Under the pieces are notes generated by a model. That model made no database searches. It saw nothing but the letters and a program-made list of their open reading frames with translations, and was not told where the DNA came from. The position numbers and the translations under genes are program-made. Positions 16,511-25,923 of a stretch of 64,000 nucleotides of DNA are shown here, piece by piece. Source of the DNA: Bernardetiaceae bacterium (GTDB lineage Bacteria; Bacteroidota; Bacteroidia; Cytophagales; Thermoflexibacteraceae). The stretch spans positions 1-64,000 of the forward strand of contig JANWVT010000014.1 of NCBI GenBank assembly GCA_025056255.1, written 5' to 3'. Within the stretch, counting starts at the first letter, position 1; each line of letters begins with the position of its first letter.

Positions 16511-17419
16511 TTGACTACCAAGCTGAAAATATTATTTGCCATCATTGTTTTAGAACTAGCTCTGATAGGCTTTTGGTTCTACAAGCGCACCTCAGATACA
16601 TCTGCCAATTCCTCAATAGGCGAGAATTATTTCGCTCTGACCGATACCGCCGGCATTGACCGCATCGTATTAGGTAAAAACACATTCAAATTGTCTCATG
16701 GCGAATGGTTGTTGAACGACCGTTATCAGGCAGATAAACCCTTGCTCGGCGAGCTTTTTATGTTGTTGCGAAAAGTGGAAGTGCAGCAACTTATTACAGG
16801 AAAAGAAGGCGAAGCGCTTCGCAACCAGATTGACCGCCAAGGACAAAACGTTGAGTTGTGGCGAGGCAATCAACCGGTGTTATCTTTTAGGGTAGTAGGC
16901 ATACGAGGTAATGCCTATGCAATGGCAAAAAACAGCCCATCGCCGGCAGCCTTATACATCCCCGGTTACAGCATCAATATTTATGAGGCACTTACACTGC
17001 CCGAAGGCGAGTGGCGCAATAAAAATCTGGTCAGCTCGGGCTGGTTGGGCATTCGCAACTTGCGCATTCGCTATTCGGAAACCCCTGACCAAAATATTGA
17101 CATTCGGCGCGAGAACGAATTTTACAAAGTCAATGGCGTGCAAAATTTAGACTCTGCCATGCTCTATCGCTATATAGAGGCATATCGGGGCTTTAGAGTT
17201 TACTCTTTTTTAGACAATCCTACCATGCGCGACTCTCTAAGCCGCTTGGTGCCTTTTTGCCAAATAGAAATTGAAACACTTAACAGCAAGAGCGGTTTGC
17301 ATGTGTACGCCAGCAAAAGCGGCATGTATGGTATCACACAGCCTGCCAATGAATTAGTGCAATTAGAGCCGCGGTATTTTGCTCGTTTCCTCGTTCGCCG
17401 CAAAGATTTTGAACGCTGA
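16511..17419 (+). CDS. DUF4340-like membrane-anchored protein
   Basis: A 302-residue protein with an N-terminal membrane helix (KILFAIIVLELALIGFWFY) followed by a periplasmic domain in which IDRIVLGKNTFKLSHGEWLLNDRYQADK and later LPEGEWRNKNLV resemble the DUF4340 repeats found in gliding or ABC-transporter-associated proteins. The open frame begins at 16400 inside the riboswitch, so the TTG at 16511 just before the membrane helix is taken as start; this is uncertain. No neighbour shares its strand until dnaN 66 bases later. Function is unknown. Confidence 0.7.
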   Translation: MTTKLKILFAIIVLELALIGFWFYKRTSDTSANSSIGENYFALTDTAGIDRIVLGKNTFKLSHGEWLLNDRYQADKPLLGELFMLLRKVEVQQLITGKEGEALRNQIDRQGQNVELWRGNQPVLSFRVVGIRGNAYAMAKNSPSPAALYIPGYSINIYEALTLPEGEWRNKNLVSSGWLGIRNLRIRYSETPDQNIDIRRENEFYKVNGVQNLDSAMLYRYIEAYRGFRVYSFLDNPTMRDSLSRLVPFCQIEIETLNSKSGLHVYASKSGMYGITQPANELVQLEPRYFARFLVRRKDFER

Positions 17420-17485
17420 AATAGCTACATCTTAAAAATGTACTAATTTTGACCATTCAAACACATAAGCCTATTTGCAAGCTAT

Positions 17486-18610
17486 ATGAAGTTCGTTATA
17501 TCGTCTACTGCTTTGCTGAAACAAATTGCTGCTCTAAATGGCGTCATTGTAAGCAACCCGGTAGTGCCTATTTTAGAAAACTTCCTTTTTGAAATTAAAG
17601 ACGGCAAACTGACTATTACGGCTTCTGACCTACAAACTTCTATGATGGCAGAAATGAGCGTAGAGTCAGAAACTAATGGCAGCATTGCAGTACCGGCGAA
17701 GATGCTAACGGATACCCTGCGCAATTTGCCTGAACAACCCGTAACCTTCACTATTCACCCTGATACCTATATTATTGAACTGAATTCAGAAAACGGACAC
17801 TACAAATTAGCCGGGGAAAATGCAGCTGACTTTCCGCGTGTACCCGAAGCTAGAAATGCAGAGGTAATAGAACTTACCACTGAGGTGCTGTCAAGCGCTA
17901 TTGCTTACACGCTGTTTGCTACCAGCACCGACGAAATGAAACCCAATATGAACGGGGTATATGTTAATTTGCGCCATACAGATGCAACTTTTGTTTCAAC
18001 AGATAGTCATCGTTTGGTGCGCTACCGCCGTTTCGATGTCAGTTCGCCTACAGAAGTAGCGGTGATTATTCCGCGCAAAGCACTTAGCTTGCTGAAAAAT
18101 ACGCTTCCATCTGACCATACTCCCTTGCAGCTTGCATTCAACAAGTCAAATGCTTTTGTTTCGTTTGGCAATATGCGCATGGTCTGTCGGCTAATAGACG
18201 AACGATTCCCCGACTACGAGTACGTGATACCAACAGCCAACAATAAAGTATTAGAAATAGACCGCACCGAGTTGTTGGGTTCTCTCAAGCGCATTGCTAT
18301 TTATGCTAACAAATCCACTAACCAAGTACGCTTGAAAATTACTGCTGACTGTTTGGAAGTACACGCCGAAGATATCGATTTTTCTAACGAAGGTGAAGAA
18401 AAACTCCCCTGTGTGTACGAAGGCGAAGAAATGGAAATTGGCTTCAATGCCAAGTTCCTCATAGAAGGATTGAGTAACTTAAATTCTAAAAAAGTTATTT
18501 TCAAACTCTCAGAGCCTAATCGGGCAGGTTTGCTGACACCAGATGCTACCGATGAAAGCGAGGATATCCTCATGCTAATTATGCCTGTTATGCTCAACAC
18601 CTACTATTAA
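17486..18610 (+). CDS. dnaN: DNA polymerase III beta subunit (sliding clamp)
   Basis: A 374-residue clamp of three repeated domains that tethers polymerase III to DNA. The N-terminus MKFVISSTALLKQI, the TDSHRLVRYRR motif with VNLRHT before it, and the C-terminal IMPVMLNTYY (the MPVML clamp cleft residues) are diagnostic. A -7 element TAATTTTG lies at 17444-17451. It heads an apparent operon with the phosphatase and DinB genes, gaps of 7 and 3 bases. dnaA is 45 kb away in the window, not adjacent. Confidence 0.97.
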   Translation: MKFVISSTALLKQIAALNGVIVSNPVVPILENFLFEIKDGKLTITASDLQTSMMAEMSVESETNGSIAVPAKMLTDTLRNLPEQPVTFTIHPDTYIIELNSENGHYKLAGENAADFPRVPEARNAEVIELTTEVLSSAIAYTLFATSTDEMKPNMNGVYVNLRHTDATFVSTDSHRLVRYRRFDVSSPTEVAVIIPRKALSLLKNTLPSDHTPLQLAFNKSNAFVSFGNMRMVCRLIDERFPDYEYVIPTANNKVLEIDRTELLGSLKRIAIYANKSTNQVRLKITADCLEVHAEDIDFSNEGEEKLPCVYEGEEMEIGFNAKFLIEGLSNLNSKKVIFKLSEPNRAGLLTPDATDESEDILMLIMPVMLNTYY

Positions 18611-18617
18611 TCAGTAC

Positions 18618-19097
18618 ATGGTCAAAATTCTTTTCGTTTGCTTGGGCAACATTTGTCGTTCGCCACTGGCGGAGGGTGCTTTTACACATTTGGTCAAACA
18701 AGCAGGATTGGAACACCGCTTTGCTTGCGACTCTGCTGGAACAAGCGGTTATCATACTGGCGAATTACCCGACCCCCGCGCCCGGAAGGTAGCTCAACAA
18801 AAAGGCATTACCTTACCCAGCCGTGCTCGGCAGCTTCATCGCGGCGACTTTTATGCTTACGACTACATTTTGGCAATGGATAAAAGCAACTTGCACAACA
18901 TCATTGCCCTGAAACAACGCGTTGCGCCCGACAGCAACGCTCATATTATGCTCATGCGCGAGTTTGACCCCGTGAAAGATGCCAACCAAGAGGTGGAAGA
19001 CCCCTACTATGGAGATATGGAGGACTTTGAGAACTGCTTTACAACCGTTTACCGAACCGCCGAAGCACTGTTAGATTATTTGCAAAAAAATCCCTGA
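18618..19097 (+). CDS. Low-molecular-weight protein tyrosine phosphatase
   Basis: A 159-residue cytoplasmic phosphatase. The P-loop VCLGNICRSP has catalytic Cys8 and Arg14 in CX5R form, and the acid Asp is in VEDPYYGDMEDF near the end. Such enzymes act on tyrosine kinases or phosphorylated proteins; some act in polysaccharide regulation. It sits 7 bases after dnaN and 3 before a DinB gene, probably co-transcribed. Confidence 0.95.
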   Translation: MVKILFVCLGNICRSPLAEGAFTHLVKQAGLEHRFACDSAGTSGYHTGELPDPRARKVAQQKGITLPSRARQLHRGDFYAYDYILAMDKSNLHNIIALKQRVAPDSNAHIMLMREFDPVKDANQEVEDPYYGDMEDFENCFTTVYRTAEALLDYLQKNP

Positions 19098-19100
19098 ATC

Positions 19101-19577
19101 ATGAAAGAATATTTTTTGCGCCTCTATACTTACAATCATTGGGCAAACGACCGCTATTTGCAACTCTTTGAACAACACAGCCCTATTCCCGAACGTGTGC
19201 AACTGCTCATGAGCCATGTTTTAGTTGCCCAAAAACTATGGCTAACGCGCATTAAAGGCAATCCTGACCTGTCGTTGCATATTTGGAAAACGCTTCCCAT
19301 TGGCGAACTGAAAACCTTAGCAGTGGAAAATACCAAAAATTGGCTGGCGTACCTAGCAGCAGCAGACCAAGCAGAGTTTGACCGCATGCTGAGCTATCAA
19401 AATTTTCAGAAAATTCACTATACCAACCGCGTCTCAGACATTATTATCCACACCGCCAATCATGCTACTTATCACCGAGCGCAGTTTGCTGTACTATTTA
19501 GGCAAATAGGCATAGAGCCGCCCAATACCGATTTTATTACTTTTGCCCGTGAGTTTTCCGGAGAGCTGAACCTATAA
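19101..19577 (+). CDS. DinB/YfiT-family putative metal-dependent protein
   Basis: A 158-residue four-helix-bundle protein starting YNHWANDRYLQLF. Candidate metal ligands are the His in SHVLVAQKLW and the pair in HTANHATYHRAQF, the usual DinB three-histidine pattern. Members are thiol-related transferases or hydrolases; many are uncharacterised. It ends three bases before the convergent SpoIIE-type gene. Confidence 0.88.
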   Translation: MKEYFLRLYTYNHWANDRYLQLFEQHSPIPERVQLLMSHVLVAQKLWLTRIKGNPDLSLHIWKTLPIGELKTLAVENTKNWLAYLAAADQAEFDRMLSYQNFQKIHYTNRVSDIIIHTANHATYHRAQFAVLFRQIGIEPPNTDFITFAREFSGELNL

Positions 19578-19580
19578 ATT

Positions 19581-20636
19581 TTACAATTGGAAGCCTGCCA
19601 CTAACACGTCGTCCACTTGGCGAGCAGTGCCTTTCCACTCGTTGAATAAGTGGCGTAGAATGTCGCCTTGCTCTGCAATAGGCATACAGCAAATATTTGC
19701 TAATATTTTCTTGAAATTTTTGGTCATTAACTTTTTGTTTTCTGAGTTGCATTGGTCGGCAAAGCCATCGGTTGCCAAATAAAAGCAGCGTGTATCACCT
19801 TTGGTGAAGGGTATGGTGTGTGTTTCAAAGGTTTTGTCCAAATAGCCGCGCAAGCACCAGCCAACAGTATCTTTACTGCCCTTGTACTCGGTAAGCTCTC
19901 CATTTTTGACATCGTAAAGCGATAGGTTAGCTCCACTGTATTGAATAACTTGATTTTTGGTATCAATAATGCAAAAGCCAAGTTCAAGTCCGTCGCGCAA
20001 ATTGGATTCACTGTTTTGCATTCGTTCATTAAATAGAAAGTCGAGCGTGTGAATAATATGCGAGGGCTCGATTTGTGTATCTGCATCTTCAATCAGTCTA
20101 GATAGCAGCATGAGAGATACAACAGTAAGCATACCGGCAGGCACACCGTGTCCGGTACAGTCGCCCACTGCCAAATAAATCAGATGCCGTTTTTGAGTTA
20201 CATAAGCAAAATCGCCACTAATGGTGTCCTTAGGCATGTGTAGCAAGAATGAATGGGGCAAAAGTGCACGCAATGTGTGTTCGTGGCTGATAAGTGCCCG
20301 TTGAATGCGGGCAGCATAGCTAATGCTTTCTGTAATCTGCTTGCGCTGAGTAGCAATAATGTTCAGACTTTCGGAAAGTGCCTGATTGTTAGCGCGCAAC
20401 TCCTCAGTTTTGTTTAAATTATCTTCTCGTTCTAATTCTAACTTAAAAATTACTTCCGAGAGTTGCTGAGTGGTCATTTCCATCATTTGGTACTGTGCCA
20501 GCAGTCGCTCTTGCAGCTCCACAACTTGCTGTTTCAGAGCGGCGTTTTCAAGTTGCAAAGCATTCTTATATTTCTCAGAAGAGAAGCAGAAGCCTAAGTC
20601 GGAAGAGGACATGCTTGAAAAATAATTTATATACAC
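19581..20636 (-). CDS. SpoIIE-type PP2C serine phosphatase with coiled-coil N-terminus
   Basis: A 351-residue protein. Residues about 20-110 form a coiled coil rich in Leu, Gln and Glu. The PP2C/SpoIIE domain follows with GDFAYVTQ (metal Asp), VGDCTGHGVPAGMLT, and late ATDGFADQC. Such phosphatases usually act on anti-sigma antagonists with a STAS fold, or in stress and developmental signalling. No GAF, PAS or receiver domain is attached, so the input is unclear. No anti-sigma partner is adjacent, but STAS-like genes occur elsewhere in the window. Confidence 0.9.
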   Translation of the reverse strand: MYINYFSSMSSSDLGFCFSSEKYKNALQLENAALKQQVVELQERLLAQYQMMEMTTQQLSEVIFKLELEREDNLNKTEELRANNQALSESLNIIATQRKQITESISYAARIQRALISHEHTLRALLPHSFLLHMPKDTISGDFAYVTQKRHLIYLAVGDCTGHGVPAGMLTVVSLMLLSRLIEDADTQIEPSHIIHTLDFLFNERMQNSESNLRDGLELGFCIIDTKNQVIQYSGANLSLYDVKNGELTEYKGSKDTVGWCLRGYLDKTFETHTIPFTKGDTRCFYLATDGFADQCNSENKKLMTKNFKKILANICCMPIAEQGDILRHLFNEWKGTARQVDDVLVAGFQL

Positions 20637-20744
20637 TTACAACAATAAAGTAAGGAAAATGTTCAATAGCAACAAGTTGTTTTGCAAATCTCGCTAAAAA
20701 AAAAGTAGTTTTTATGTAGATTGTTTTAATACTTCATATTTTAA

Positions 20745-21938
20745 TTAAAAGTTTCCTATTTTTCTTACACTATTAGGCAAAAAACAGAAATAAGCTATTA
20801 GCGACAAAGTAGCAATGGCAGTAGTAAGCAATGCTACTGGTGCACCAAACTGCAACCACAGAAAGCCAGTAAGCGAGCTTGCTAACAGAGCGCAAATGCT
20901 TTGTAACCCTGTAAACGTACCCATAGCCGTTGCCATATCTTGCGGCTGTACAATATTGGCAATCCACGCTTTGGCAACTCCCTCAGTGGCAGCAGCATAA
21001 ACGCCATATAAGAAAAACAAGGCAATAAGCACGTCTTCTCGCTTGGCAAGAGCCATGCCCCCGTAAACGGTTGCAAACAAGGCTAACCCTATTATGAAAA
21101 CTTTCTTTAATCCTATTCTATCAGCCAATATACCCAGTGGAAAAGCAAATAGGGCATACACGAGGTTGTAAAAAATGTAGATGCCTACCACAGCTCGGTC
21201 GTCTTTAACTACTTGTTTGGCTTGTAGCAGCAGGAACATATCGGAGCTGTTGAATAAGGTAAAAATTAGCAAACCAGCTACTAATTTTTTGTAAAGTGGC
21301 GCATTTACTTTCCAATAACTGAAAATAGCCCAAGATGAAACTTTTTTTGTTTGAAAGGCTGGCAACTGTTTTTGTTCGTGCAGTTGCAGCGATACTAATA
21401 CGGCTAAAATGCCGGGAATCAGGGCAAGAAAAAACAAGGTTCGATATTCTTGTGGGTAAAAATGCAGGAAGAGCAGCGCCAACAGAGGACCTAAAACAGC
21501 ACCGAGGGTGTCCATAGAGCGATGAAAACCGAAGATGCGGGCTTTGGTTTGCCAAGAGGCTTCATTGGAGAGCATAGCATCTCTGGCACCTGTGCGGATG
21601 CCTTTGCCAAGTCGGTCGGCAGTTCGCATTAAAAATACCCATAAAGGAAAAGTAAAAATTGCTATCAGGGGTTTGGCAATGGCGCTAATAGCATAACCAA
21701 GTTGTACAAATGGCACTCGCTTGCCCAAGAGGTCAGAGCGTTTGCCAAAATAGCCCTTGCTAAGTCCTGCTGCTGCCTCTGCAATGCCTTCTAACACGCC
21801 TATGAGCGCTACTGAAAAACCGATTTGCTGCAGATACAGCGGCGTAACAGGATAGAGCATTTCGCTTGCCATATCGGTTAGCAAGCTAATGATTGAAAGC
21901 GTCCAAACGGTGCGGGTCAGATACTTCAAAATTGACAA
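20745..21938 (-). CDS. Major facilitator superfamily transporter
   Basis: About 397 residues and 10-12 hydrophobic helices. SLLTDMASEMLYPVTPLYLQQIG at the N-terminus and GYFGKRSDLLGKRVPF after helix 2 (MFS loop 2-3) resemble the putative drug or metabolite exporters of the MdtG-like group; GILADRIGLKKVF is the second-half repeat. Substrate is unknown. The open frame extends to 22052 without a better start; TTG at 21938 (or the adjacent one at 21941) precedes the first helix and is taken as probable start. Confidence 0.85.
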   Translation of the reverse strand: MSILKYLTRTVWTLSIISLLTDMASEMLYPVTPLYLQQIGFSVALIGVLEGIAEAAAGLSKGYFGKRSDLLGKRVPFVQLGYAISAIAKPLIAIFTFPLWVFLMRTADRLGKGIRTGARDAMLSNEASWQTKARIFGFHRSMDTLGAVLGPLLALLFLHFYPQEYRTLFFLALIPGILAVLVSLQLHEQKQLPAFQTKKVSSWAIFSYWKVNAPLYKKLVAGLLIFTLFNSSDMFLLLQAKQVVKDDRAVVGIYIFYNLVYALFAFPLGILADRIGLKKVFIIGLALFATVYGGMALAKREDVLIALFFLYGVYAAATEGVAKAWIANIVQPQDMATAMGTFTGLQSICALLASSLTGFLWLQFGAPVALLTTAIATLSLIAYFCFLPNSVRKIGNF

Positions 21939-22052
21939 CAATTGATGGCTTCCAAAAGTATTGCTGTTTAGGCAGCCGGTCAAATTTTGTGCAAACCAAT
22001 GTTTGCTTTTCTCTGCTCGTAGGGATACCACCACAGCGTAGTAAAACAGCAC

Positions 22053-22293
22053 AAGCCTGTCGGCTGTTCGTACATAGGTTAACCCTTACCTCTTGCTGTT
22101 ATTTGTGTCCTCTGTGTCCTTGCCGTTGTTCGCTTTTCGACAAGCAACCTCATTCAATGTTTGTTGCTTCTTACACTTTTTTATAATAACTTGATTATCA
22201 GCGCAATGCTATCTTTTTACATTGTCAGGTGCGCTCTTAATTTTTTTGTGCCATCATGCAATAGCAAGCAAGACTGCAACTTTAACAGATGAG
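22053..22293. other. Intergenic region with dispersed repeat copy
   Basis: No gene. The stretch 22120-22170 (TTGCCGTTGTTCG, then CAACCTCATTCAATGTTTG) is similar to a copy at 24483-24530, and a TTGATTATCAG motif follows in both. See the repeat entry at 24427. Confidence 0.5.
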
Positions 22294-23628
22294 CTACTTT
22301 TCTGTTAAAATAGTACCTGTTAAACGCATCAGCAGCGTTTTGGCTTCTTGTAAGTTAAAAATTGCCTGAATTTCGCCAAAAGCAATGTCTGCAAACGTGT
22401 TTTGCAAAATGCGGTACTCAAAAGCGTTAATACTGCCGTTGCGATAGCGTTCGGCAGCTAAGTTCAAATTAGTTTCTGCCGCTATTTTATTTTCGCGAGC
22501 AATTTTGACTTGCTGCCGGCGCAGGTTATACAAGTCGTAGGCATCGGCAAGGTCTCGTTCTAGGCTCAGTTTGAGATTATCTACTGCAAACTGACCTGCC
22601 TGTTCTTGCATTTGTGCTGCCTCTACGGCGCGTCGTAGCTGTCCGCCATTAAATATAGGCATTGTAAAAGTAAAGCCGCCGTTTAAAGTGCGTGTGGAGG
22701 CGGTATTGTTAGGGCGCTGTCTTCCATCAATAAACTTAGCAGCCTCTAAATTTTGTCGGTTGCGATTGTAGGTAAATCCAGCAAACAAACTCAAATTAGG
22801 CAGCAAATTTGCCTTTGCCAGCCCTACACTGTTGTGGAGCAACTCTTGGTTGCGCAGCTGTGCCTCTAAGTTGCTGTTAGAAGAGAACATTTTTTCGCGC
22901 AGTGCTTCATAAGAATATTCTGCATCGTCAAAAACCAAGGAGTCGGTCAGTAGATAGGTTTTGTTGATGTCAGCTACTGCCATTAACACATTTAAATTGC
23001 GAATAGCATTTTTAAATTGCACTTGTTGAGTAAGTAGGGCACTACTGTCGGCAAGGTAATTATTTTTTTCTAGCAACACTTCGGTAACAACTGCCTTGCC
23101 TACCTCTTGCTTGAGTAAGGTGTATTCATAAATATCGCGAGAGGTTTTGAGTACTTTTTCAGAAATTTTGATGCGTTCTTGTAGGCGAACGGCATCGTAA
23201 TAGGCTAAAATGACTGCCTGAATAGTGTTTTCTATTACTATTCGTGCATTACCTTGTGAAAGCTTTTCTAATTCTTCTAAGCGTTGTTTGGTAAGGTTGA
23301 TGCGAAAACCGTCAAAAATCACCCAATTGACGTTGGCAGCAGGCTGAATGCTAAAGTTGCGAATATCTCCCTGAATAAAGGCAGCAGGGTTGATAATATT
23401 GTTGAGCACATTATTTTGATTCAAATTGAGCGAAATGGTAGGATAGCGCCCTGCCTGACCTTGTGTGTTGTTGAGTTGCGCAATAGCAATGTTTTGCTGC
23501 TGAATCCGGATGTCAAAGTTTTGACTGAGCGCACGCGCAATAGCCTCGGAAAGGGTTAGTGGTTCTTGGGCATAAGAAAAAGCATGACAGAAACAGATTA
23601 ATCCGAGAACTGCAAATAATTTCTTCAT
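22294..23628 (-). CDS. TolC-family outer-membrane efflux protein
   Basis: A 444-residue protein starting MKKLFAVLGLICFCHAFSYAQ (signal peptide) and then LTLSEAIARALSQNFDIR, the typical OEP domain opening. Two OEP repeats follow, with long amphipathic helices and an equatorial segment GGFTFTMPIFNGGQLRRAVEAA. It would form the trimeric channel of an RND or ABC efflux or type I secretion system. No inner-membrane partner is adjacent. Confidence 0.92.
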   Translation of the reverse strand: MKKLFAVLGLICFCHAFSYAQEPLTLSEAIARALSQNFDIRIQQQNIAIAQLNNTQGQAGRYPTISLNLNQNNVLNNIINPAAFIQGDIRNFSIQPAANVNWVIFDGFRINLTKQRLEELEKLSQGNARIVIENTIQAVILAYYDAVRLQERIKISEKVLKTSRDIYEYTLLKQEVGKAVVTEVLLEKNNYLADSSALLTQQVQFKNAIRNLNVLMAVADINKTYLLTDSLVFDDAEYSYEALREKMFSSNSNLEAQLRNQELLHNSVGLAKANLLPNLSLFAGFTYNRNRQNLEAAKFIDGRQRPNNTASTRTLNGGFTFTMPIFNGGQLRRAVEAAQMQEQAGQFAVDNLKLSLERDLADAYDLYNLRRQQVKIARENKIAAETNLNLAAERYRNGSINAFEYRILQNTFADIAFGEIQAIFNLQEAKTLLMRLTGTILTEK

Positions 23629-23785
23629 TATAACACAATTCTTAAACAAAAGGAAAACAAATGTGCAGAAAAAGCAACAGAAAAATTAACGATTCGGTTG
23701 ATAGCAGTGCTCAAAATTACACGTAAAAATTGGAATTTAATGATGCCTATCTATTGCTTAAATTTCGGGCTTGAACCTTAGTGTT

Positions 23786-24340
23786 ATGATGAAGCCCAAT
23801 TGGTTTGTAGCTTTGCCTGTACGCGAGTCGGAAGAACTTATCAGCATGCTCGCTCGAACAGCGCCGCCTGCCATCAGATTGTTTGACCCAGCTGACACAC
23901 ATCTGACCATTGCTTTTATGGGTTCAATGCCCAAAGAAAACATTCCTGATGTGTTGGAAGTAATGCAAAAAATTGATTTTGAACCTTTTAAAATTTCATT
24001 AGCCGCACTTGTGCCGCTGCCCTCTGCTAAACACCCTACTGCCTTCTCCTACACACTACAACAAGGGCACGCCGAAGTAGTGCAGTTGATTGAAAATTGG
24101 CGAGATGCACTACTGAAAGCCGGAGGTGCACCGGAAGCCAAGCGCCCTGCTTTGCCTCACCTAACCATTGGCAGACCGCTACGCCAATGGGGAAAACGTG
24201 CCCAACTGGAAGGTATCCGCTGGGCAAACGCACTTACAACGCCTCAATTTGAAACCTATGTGGATAGCATTGCACTGTACACGTGGGCAGATGACCGCCG
24301 CAGCCGACAATTTAAAATTGTAGAAGAACGGCTAATGTGA
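23786..24340 (+). CDS. 2'-5' RNA ligase / cyclic phosphodiesterase family protein
   Basis: A 184-residue two-histidine phosphoesterase. The paired HxTx motifs are HLTIAFMG and HLTIGRP, separated by about 80 residues as in the LigT/ThpR family, which acts on 2',5' or 2',3'-cyclic phosphates of RNA. ATG codons at 23786 and 23789 are both possible; the TTG at 23771 is rejected. No RNA-repair partner is adjacent. Confidence 0.9.
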   Translation: MMKPNWFVALPVRESEELISMLARTAPPAIRLFDPADTHLTIAFMGSMPKENIPDVLEVMQKIDFEPFKISLAALVPLPSAKHPTAFSYTLQQGHAEVVQLIENWRDALLKAGGAPEAKRPALPHLTIGRPLRQWGKRAQLEGIRWANALTTPQFETYVDSIALYTWADDRRSRQFKIVEERLM

Positions 24341-24426
24341 AACAAATGCAAACAACCGGTTCATGGGCTGCATTTTCCTATTGATAAAACAAAGTGAAAA
24401 AGTATTGAAAAATAGCTCTGGGTTTT

Positions 24427-24551
24427 GGACACCCGCAACGGCATAAAAATCCTACCTATTCTGTCATCCTGTCTCTCTTGTTTTGCCGTTGTTCGTGTCC
24501 TTGTACACAACCTAATTCAATCTTTGTCGCGTGTGGACAAGCGTAACGGCA
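24427..24551. repeat. Dispersed intergenic repeat, three 17-base units
   Basis: A 17-base unit occurs three times: GGACACCCGCAACGGCA (24427-24443), TGCCGTTGTTCGTGTCC in reverse (24484-24500), and GGACAAGCGTAACGGCA (24535-24551). The reverse copy extended one base, TTGCCGTTGTTCGTGTCC (24483-24500), is exactly repeated on the other strand at 34283-34300, and its first 13 bases occur at 22120-22132. All lie in gene-free stretches. The remainder of 24341-24715 has no gene I accept. Confidence 0.6.
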
Positions 24552-24715
24552 TAGCAAGCATTTTTTTGCAAAAGAACACGTTTTTTCGGCTCCTCCTTAC
24601 TTTTTGCATTTTTCAATTCGTAAGTAATTGATTATCAGTAAAATCACAAATAATTCGCGTTGCTTTATTTTCTCGTCAAAAGTCATTACATTCATGTTGA
24701 AAAACAAAAATCGAT

Positions 24716-25771
24716 ATGGCAATTAGAATGGGCAGATGGGATTGTCCTGTTTGTGGCTTAAAAGGCAACAGAGGACCCGATACCCACTGTGTAGGTTGCG
24801 GCTCGCCGCGTGGCAAAGAGGTAATATTTTACCTGCCCGAAGATGCTGAGGAAGTTACCGATGCAGATAAGTTGCAGCAGGCAAAAGCAGGAGCAGACTG
24901 GCGTTGCGACTATTGCGGCGCCGACAACAAAGCCACTAATATTGCTTGCCAAGCTTGCGGCAACGAACGCAACCAAGAAGATATAGCGCGTAGTGAAAAG
25001 GTTATTTACAACCACGATATTTCTGAACAGCAACCGCCACCTACTTACACCAATCCTGCTGACAACAAGGCACGCGACCGTCGCAAATATCGGTTGGTGG
25101 TTTGGTCGTTTGTACTGTTTACAGTTGTTGCTTTGTGGTATATCTTCAAACCGCGCCCTTTTGAAGTAGAAGTAGTGGGACATGAGTGGGAACGCACCGT
25201 AGAAATCGAACAGCACCTTCCTTTTGTAGAAGAAGACTGGCAGCTACCCGCTAATGCCCGCCTTATTTCTCAGCGACAAGACGTACATCACTACAACCAA
25301 GTGCTAGTGGGTTACCAAAAGAAAACTCGAACAGTGCGCATACAAACCGGTACCAAGCAAGTAAAATGCGGTAAAAAAGACTTAGGCAACGGCTATTTTG
25401 AAGATGTTTATTGCAACAAGCCCGTTTATGAAAATCGAACTGAAACCTACGAAGAACCTGTTTACAAGCAAGTGCCTGTTTTTCAAACCAAGTATAAATA
25501 CGAAATTTACCGCTGGACATTAGACCATACCGCCAAAGCCAGTGGAGCAGATAAGCAGCCCGTGTTTCCGCAAGAAACTCTTCCAAATAACAACTGGCGC
25601 GAAGGTAAACGCGGCGAAACCTATACGCTAATATTGCAAGACAAAGATGGAAAACAATACCGCGAGCAAGTAACATTTGAGTTTTGGCAGCAAAAAAACA
25701 AAGGCGACCGGCTACAAGCTAAGCACAATGCATTGGGCGGTTTTTATGGCTTGTCGGAAAAAGGCAAGTAA
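24716..25771 (+). CDS. Membrane protein with two RanBP2-type zinc fingers
   Basis: A 351-residue protein. Residues 8-28 (W8, C10, C13, C25, C28) and 62-81 (W62, C64, C67, C78, C81) are W-x-C-x2-C-x10/11-C-x2-C knuckles like RanBP2/NZF fingers, the second with the characteristic Asn five residues after a Cys. A single membrane helix spans about 126-144 and a 200-residue C-terminal domain follows, with a Tyr- and Val-rich repeat region (VQIQTG.., ENRTETYEEPVYKQVPV). Orientation and function are unknown; these fingers bind RNA or ubiquitin in eukaryotes and are uncommon in bacteria. Alternatively they are zinc ribbons. Confidence 0.8.
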   Translation: MAIRMGRWDCPVCGLKGNRGPDTHCVGCGSPRGKEVIFYLPEDAEEVTDADKLQQAKAGADWRCDYCGADNKATNIACQACGNERNQEDIARSEKVIYNHDISEQQPPPTYTNPADNKARDRRKYRLVVWSFVLFTVVALWYIFKPRPFEVEVVGHEWERTVEIEQHLPFVEEDWQLPANARLISQRQDVHHYNQVLVGYQKKTRTVRIQTGTKQVKCGKKDLGNGYFEDVYCNKPVYENRTETYEEPVYKQVPVFQTKYKYEIYRWTLDHTAKASGADKQPVFPQETLPNNNWREGKRGETYTLILQDKDGKQYREQVTFEFWQQKNKGDRLQAKHNALGGFYGLSEKGK

Positions 25772-25861
25772 GAGCAGCTGAAAAAACCATAGATAGCCAT
25801 TTTAACCTTTCGGACTATTTAGTTCATCGTGAAGTTGATTTGCAATGCGCATGCTCAGAGG

Positions 25862-25895
25862 CTTAGGGGGTAGCAAACGCTATCCTTGCCCTAAG
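25862..25895. terminator. Bidirectional hairpin terminator
   Basis: CTTAGGG/CCCTAAG with an inner GGTAGC/GCTATC and a short loop, in the gap between the zinc-finger gene and lnt, which converge. Confidence 0.7.
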
Positions 25896-25923
25896 GAAAA
25901 CGCGATTGAAATTTGCTTCACAT

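Noticed and set aside
24425..24631. 68-codon frame across the three-unit repeat
   Set aside because: It runs through the repeats, lacks conserved features and shows no promoter or ribosome-binding context.
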